Shown here: positions 58,789 through 64,000 of the stretch, piece by piece
How positions within the stretch are numbered: position 1 is the stretch's first letter
Layout of the letters: each line of letters starts with the position of its first letter
Assembly: GCF_001638985.1 (NCBI RefSeq)
Contig: NW_017265153.1
Location: 679,776 to 743,775, forward strand
Reading direction: 5' to 3'
Length of the DNA stretch: 64,000 bases
Source of the DNA: Phycomyces blakesleeanus NRRL 1555(-)
Taxonomy: Eukaryota > Mucoromycota > Mucoromycetes > Mucorales > Phycomycetaceae
Program-made: the position numbers and the translations under genes
The notes under the pieces: model-generated
What the model saw: the letters and a program-made list of their open reading frames with translations, nothing else
The model's database searches: none
Told to the model about the DNA's origin: nothing

Positions 58789-60159
58789 TTTAGATATATA
58801 TATATTTTTTCTTTTCCTTTCCTTTTTAAGTTTTAATACTTGTTTCTTTAAAAAAAAACCACTTTTGATGTGTGTTTGAAACTTATATTCTATATATGTA
58901 AAAAAAAAACGGACTTTGTTCCATTTGTTTCAATATTATTTTATATTAAAAAAAAATAAAAATACATATATGTGCTTTGAATTATCACAGTAGAAAATTT
59001 TGTGTGCTTGCGTGTGTCTTATTTAAGAGAAATATTATGGAGTATTGGTTAAGTTAAGCTTCATTAGATTACATTATCTATAGCTGTGTTTTATTTTTCA
59101 GGATATATAATAGAATATTCAAAGAATGTCAGAATATTAGCCATGGCAGGCACATAACAACAAACACATCATGTCCAATATATTGCCATTAAAGAAAAGT
59201 ATATAATACTAAATTTTTGCAAATATGATTTTGAATAACATCTTTACCCATTATCCCTTTTATACACATATTCTACTTTACAAAATGAATCCTCAATCCA
59301 ACCGCCAGAAAAACATACTTGTGTGGAAGTGTGAGTGAGTGACCGTAGTGGCAGTCACATCTACATCTTCTCGAGAAATCTAGACATCTTATATATGAAA
59401 AAGAACCAGCTTAAAGAGATGAAAAAACAAAAGAAAAAAGAAACCAAATGATATGCTACGAGTTTCTGGATTTAACAATAGAATATATATATATAGTAGG
59501 TATACCATAAATCAGAATAAATTACGAGACTTTACCAAAAGATAAAATATCTTTTGACAAATATATGGCAAATTTTTTTTTACCTTTTCTTTATTTGAAT
59601 CGGAGGATGACTGAAGGAGATGAATTACAAAAATAAAGGAGAGTATTGATAATAGCACAGAGGTTTTGCTCATAAAAAAGAAACACATCTTTACATAAAA
59701 TATTAATATTTTTCTGATACATAGACTCTGGATTAACAAAGCCTTTGTTGTACTTACTTAGAGGGTATTAAACAGCGTCAGAAACAAAAACAAGTAAAAG
59801 TTGAAACCGCCCCGAGTTTTGAATGAGCTTGTGTAATTTGCCTAGATAAGAATAAAAGAAAGAAAGAGTCCTACTACAGTGTTTTGTGCACAGGTATAAT
59901 ACCTCATTTGGGCGGCGCCTGGTGGAACAAGGTACAATTTGATATATAGATGATGGCGTGCCATCAAAACTGAAATTCTGCCTAGATCTCTTTCTTTCTT
60001 TCTTTCTTTATTTTCCTTTTCTTGTTCTTGTTCTCTTCCTTTGTGTTTTCTCAGAAATATTTTTTTGTGTTGTTGTTGTTGAAAACCTCTTACATTATTT
60101 TTCAACAACTCAATTTGATTCAATTTGATTAACTGCATAAATCATCAAGAAACCAAGTC
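58789..60159. other. Intergenic, promoter of the CDGSH gene, no other gene
   Basis: AT-rich with a TA run and long A tracts after the FAS stop (3' UTR), and a TTTC-rich pyrimidine tract (59985-60050) about 110 bp before the ATG at 60160. Minus-strand frames here are low-complexity Lys/Glu/Gln and not called. Confidence 0.45.
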
Positions 60160-61032
60160 ATGTCTACATCTGAAGAAACCCCCAAACCTACTTTTGTTCA
60201 ACCCAAGCCATACAAGGTTGACCTTGAGGCTGGAAAGGTATGCTTTTTATCTCAATATATATATATATATATTTGAAATTTAAAAAATAAGAATTCAGTC
60301 AAATTTACTTGCGACTGTTATTGTTTAAATAGGCATACTACTGGTAAGAAAGCACAGACACCCTGTCAAAAAATTCAAGGGATAAGAAACCATTGGAAAT
60401 AGAAATATTTAGATAGTGATGAAATAGAAGGGGGGGGGGGGGGGAGGATTAAAGAAAATCGAATAAATTGAAAATAAACAAAAAAAGTATGCATAAACAG
60501 TAATAATAAATCTATCCTATCTGTGTAATTAAGGTGTGCTTGCGGTGAATCCAAGACCCAGCCTTTCTGTGACGGAAGCGTAAGTATATATAAAGTGTTT
60601 ATGGAGAATATGGATATTTTACGATTTATTATATATGGACCTTTAATTTTCTTAGCACAAGGGTACCGGAATTAAGCCCAAGAAGATCGTTGTTGAAGAA
60701 TCAAAGACCTATTTCCTGTGTGGATGTAAATATACCCACAACGAGCTTGGTATGAACAATTCTTATTTCAACTGCATCATAAATAAAGATAAACAATCTG
60801 CTTGATGACGCAGCAATATACAGAGAAAGAGAGTGAAAGATAAGATAAGATATTATGTAAAGGTAAAGCTAATTTACCATTTGATTTCTTATTCGATTAT
60901 CTTAGGCTTCTGTGATGGTGTTCATCGCAAGGAGGAAGGTATTCGCAAGTATAACGAATTTCTGTTAAAGGCCAATAGCTCTCTTAAGCAGGAAAATGAG
61001 GCTGCCTTAAATGAACAGTCAGAGCTCAAGGT

Positions 61033-61066
<34 letters not shown>

Positions 61067-61234
61067 AAAAAACAATCCTAAAAATGCTGCATTATCCCTT
61101 TTATTTTTGTTTAGAATAAGCTCAAGGCTGCCGAACGTAAGCAAAAGATTGCCAACATAGTTGCTGTGCTATCTACTGCACTTATTGCTGTTGGAATTGC
61201 CGCCAAATTTGCCCATACTTATTCCAAGCACTAA
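60160..61234 (+). CDS. Double CDGSH iron-sulfur protein with C-terminal membrane anchor
   Basis: Six exons (60160-60237, 60333-60343, 60534-60579, 60656-60749, 60906-61030, 61115-61234) give 157 residues. Exon 2 is 11 nt and encodes A-Y-Y plus part of W. The first CDGSH motif is canonical: CACG (31-34), then QPFCDGSH (39-46). The second, CGCKYTHNELGFCDGVH (67-83), keeps the three Cys and His that hold a 2Fe-2S cluster but has V for S/A/T before His and lacks the usual Pro. A coiled-coil-like stretch (about 92-128) and one hydrophobic segment (NIVAVLSTALIAVGIAAKF) near the end follow. CDGSH proteins are redox/iron-sulfur proteins of mitochondria and ER; two-motif members resemble CISD3. The C-terminal anchor suggests a tail-anchored protein. 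Confidence 0.88.
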
Positions 61235-62158
61235 AATATAATAAATATAATAAATATAATAAAGGGGGAGACAGAGTCAGAGATGGAGGCAAATGCAAAG
61301 GCAAATTCAAAGGCAAAAATAGAAGGGAATGAGGGATGGGAGGAATATAAGGAGAGATGATGAGTAGAGTAGAGTAGAGTAGAGTAGAGTAGAGTAGAGT
61401 TTTGTCCTTGTACTATTTTCTATCAAAAAAGTGCAATACAATGCAATACTAGGCTTTTCTGTATTTATCTTTACATTTTAATTTTCTGGATACATATTAG
61501 CCTATCAAATTTATCAACCTACATAGATACATTTAGTATAAAAAGGGTAAATAAAATAAAAGGGGGAATAGAGGGGGGCTTTATTGTTTGTGGTTAAGCC
61601 ATAAATGATTGACTGGCTGACTGGCTGACTGGCTTGTCTTCATTTCAATCTTCTTCCTTTGCAGCTCTCTTTCCTTTTGACTCTTTTTAATGCTCAAAAT
61701 AATTGCCAATCTACGACTGACGCGCATCGATCAAATTGAATAAGAAACAGATATTGTACACACACTATATATATATATAATACATAAACTACACTACAGC
61801 CACTATATGACAAGCACAAAAAATAAGAATGTAATTCGGATAATATAAATATAAATCTATAGACAGCGACAATGATAATAAGAATGACAATTTGCATATT
61901 AATAATAACAATAAATTGTAGATGCCTTCGTCGAGTTACAAAAGACGGGTAATATCTGAAATGGAGACTGTAAGATAAACTCTATTTTTCTTGGAACCAC
62001 TTAATACAGCAACAGGAATGACCAAAGAGATAAGAATACTAATAAAATCCTTAGTATATTACAGACATAACGCAAGGTATAAAAACTCAAAGGGAATAAA
62101 AGTACACCTATTCTTCTCTCAACTCTCACACTTGCATGACCAAACATATATAAAAAAG
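61235..62158. other. Intergenic and unresolved 5' part of the CorA gene
   Basis: Contains an AGAGT pentamer array (61362-61400) and direct GACTGGCT repeats (61615-61635). An ATG at 61922 opens MPSSSYKRRVISEMET followed by GTAAGA, a tempting first exon for the CorA gene, but its phase does not fit the next supported exon, so an intermediate exon is missing or this ATG is not the start. Confidence 0.4.
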
Positions 62159-62340
62159 CAAAACCAAACGAGGCACCAAAGGGATTAAATAAAACCTCAG
62201 TTGAAATATCCAAAAACACAATTTCAGATCCTGTAGTAGATAAACGACTGAGCTTGTATGGTGATCCTAGAGAGGTTTGAGCATTAATCTTACATATATA
62301 TATATATACACGTTACGCATTTTTATTGATTACTGTAATG

Positions 62341-62378
<38 letters not shown>

Positions 62379-63983
62379 TAGAAATTGCACAACGACGAAT
62401 ACAATGAGAGATATACATATTACCACTCTGATATCGGATGCATCCCTGGAAAGAACCTTTTAGAATTGGCCGGAAGCCCTAACGCACTTAATGATTTGCT
62501 CGCAAAAGAAAACTACTGGATAAATATTAACAGTCCATCATCTGAAGAACTTAAAGAAATCACTAGGGTAAGCATTCTAAACACAAATGATAATAATGCA
62601 GTCAAGGGAATCTTTCAAAAAGGCACACAAACACATATATGTATGATAGCTGATGCATATGTGATATGTATATCAAAAATTAATAAACAAATAAAAAAGA
62701 TCTTTGGAGTTCATAGCATAACAGCTCAAGTAATCATGGCTAATGAAGTCCGGGTGAAATGTGACATTTACAAGAATTATATGTTTTCCTGCTACCGAAC
62801 ATTAAAGCAAGAAGACGACAGTATATCTACCAATCTTTATTGCCTTTTATACAAAAGGTTCCTCTTGACAGTAAGTCTTTGCTTTCTTCCTTACCTTTAT
62901 CTTTGAGCAATAGCAATAGCAATAATGATATAAAGGTTAAATATTAAATGCACTTCTCCTTAAGATTCATTATGGAGAGGCACCTCAGCTTATTCCTGTT
63001 TGTCGGCGAATAGAGCGCCTAAAAAGCTATATTGTAATAACCTCTGACTGGATCAATTATGCTATACTCAACGAAATCGTCGATAGCCTTGCTCCTTCTG
63101 TTCATCAAACCGAAACAAGAGTCAATCAAATAGAGGAAGACGTTCTTCATTTTCGGGGTCAGGATTCATTCACCATCCTTTCGAGAATCGGGCTTTGTCG
63201 TAAAGAGATCGCAAAAATACACAGACTAGTCGAGATCAAGGAGGACATCGTCCGAACATTGACAAAACGACTAAAGGATTCAAAGAGACGTATAGCCAAT
63301 CATCACGGATCACGTTATGGATCGTTTTCATCGACATCCTCATCAGATTCATCCAATTTTTGGAACGTCAAAGGTGTTGCAGCTTGGCAAGGGCACCACA
63401 ATCACAATCAAAATCCAAATCACCATCACCAACAACATCATCATCAACACCAGCAGCAACAACTTCAGCAACAATCACCGCCACAATCACCACAGTTACC
63501 ACCATTAGCAACAGCAACGGGAGGAGGAATAGGAACAGGACATTACGGTTTAAATTCTCCACCCTCCATTCCAGTAAATTCAAAAGAACTTCTTGTCATC
63601 CCAGATGTCCCTCTTTATTTGGGTGATGTCCAAGGTATAGTTTAAAAATATATCGGGTGTTTTGAAAATAAGATGGTAAAGAAGAAGTCCAAAATAAAAG
63701 GTTAAAGAAAGAAAACTTTCTGACCTTACCCCAACCTCACCAATAACCCCCCCTCTTTTACCCTTTCTCCACTCCTTCTTTCCCTAAAAAAAAGATCATA
63801 TTCTAGCAATGTTGAACGGCCTAAGCCATCATGAAGCTGTCCTGGCTAGGTCTCATTCCAATTACCTTGCTCATGTTTCCAATAATTTGACAAAGGCAGC
63901 AAATTCAACCAACGAGGTCGTAGGTCGACTTACGATTATAGCCACAGTTTTTGTCCCTATAAATGTTGTGGTTGGATTGTGGG
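62159..63983 (+). CDS. CorA/Alr1-type Mg2+ transporter, 5' part, runs off the window
   Basis: Supported exons are 62159-62274 (tentative, GTTTGA donor), 62382-62567, 62700-62870, 62965-63634 and 63795-63983, all in phase. The order is that of the Alr1/Mnr2/Alr2 branch. YWININSPSSEELKEI precedes FGVHSITAQ; CDIYKNYMFSCYRTL follows, then SDWINYAILNEIVDSLAP, a long helical stalk, and YLGDVQDHILAMLNGLSHHE with LARSHSNYLAHVSN. The first membrane helix starts at GRLTIIATVFVPINVVVGLW. The donor after LWG indicates that the GMN filter motif lies in the next exon, beyond 64000. These are plasma-membrane or vacuolar Mg2+ channels. The T-A-E-D-I motif common here is T-A-Q-V-I. An insertion rich in His and Gln (about 63394-63470) sits just before the last stalk helix. 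The N-terminus is unresolved. Confidence 0.85.
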
Positions 63984-64000
63984 GTAAATACTATTACCAA

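Overview
The window looks like nuclear DNA of an early-diverging fungus, most likely Mucoromycota. Genes are short-intron eukaryotic genes (GT-AG introns, mostly about 50-240 nt, with exons down to 11 nt). Intergenic DNA is AT-rich and full of microsatellites, small inverted-repeat elements and decayed Tc1/IS630 transposases. Fatty acid synthase is one fused beta-alpha polypeptide. Species cannot be fixed from the sequence alone.

Layout. 1-9.4 kb is a compact gene cluster: ADA2 (SAGA/ADA coactivator, +), an FRG1 homologue (-), mitochondrial ribosomal protein uL24m (-) and a leucine-rich-repeat protein with a C-terminal Cys cluster (-). 9.4-45.7 kb is gene-poor and repeat-rich. It holds phosphatidylserine synthase (+), a near-intact Tc1/IS630 transposase whose third catalytic residue is changed from E to K (-), a small Cys-rich protein (-), a Psg1-like single-pass membrane protein (+) and a SPRY/PPxY protein resembling the Rsp5 adaptors Ssh4/Ear1 (+). 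Between these lie several MITE-like elements (some with TA target duplications), three copies of a roughly 440-bp dispersed repeat, two relic Tc1-type transposases, and a 5.5-kb inverted duplication (arms about 1.32 kb, nearly identical) whose centre is a nest of elements. 45.8-58.8 kb is one gene: a 9-exon, 3951-residue single-chain type I fatty acid synthase with the order AT-ER-DH-MPT-ACP-KR-KS-PPT. 60.2-61.2 kb encodes a double-CDGSH iron-sulfur protein with a C-terminal membrane anchor. 62.2-64 kb holds the 5' part of a CorA/Alr1-type Mg2+ transporter that runs off the window.

How the genes relate. There is no operon logic. The lipid genes (phosphatidylserine synthase, FAS) and the membrane-quality genes (Psg1-like, Ssh4/Ear1-like) are metabolically compatible but separated by repeats, so no joint function is claimed. 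No CRISPR, rRNA or convincing tRNA was seen. The most interesting structures are the large palindrome, the nested insertion whose empty site can be read from a second copy in the same window, the FAS fusion inside a single exon, and the unusual CDGSH and CorA architectures.
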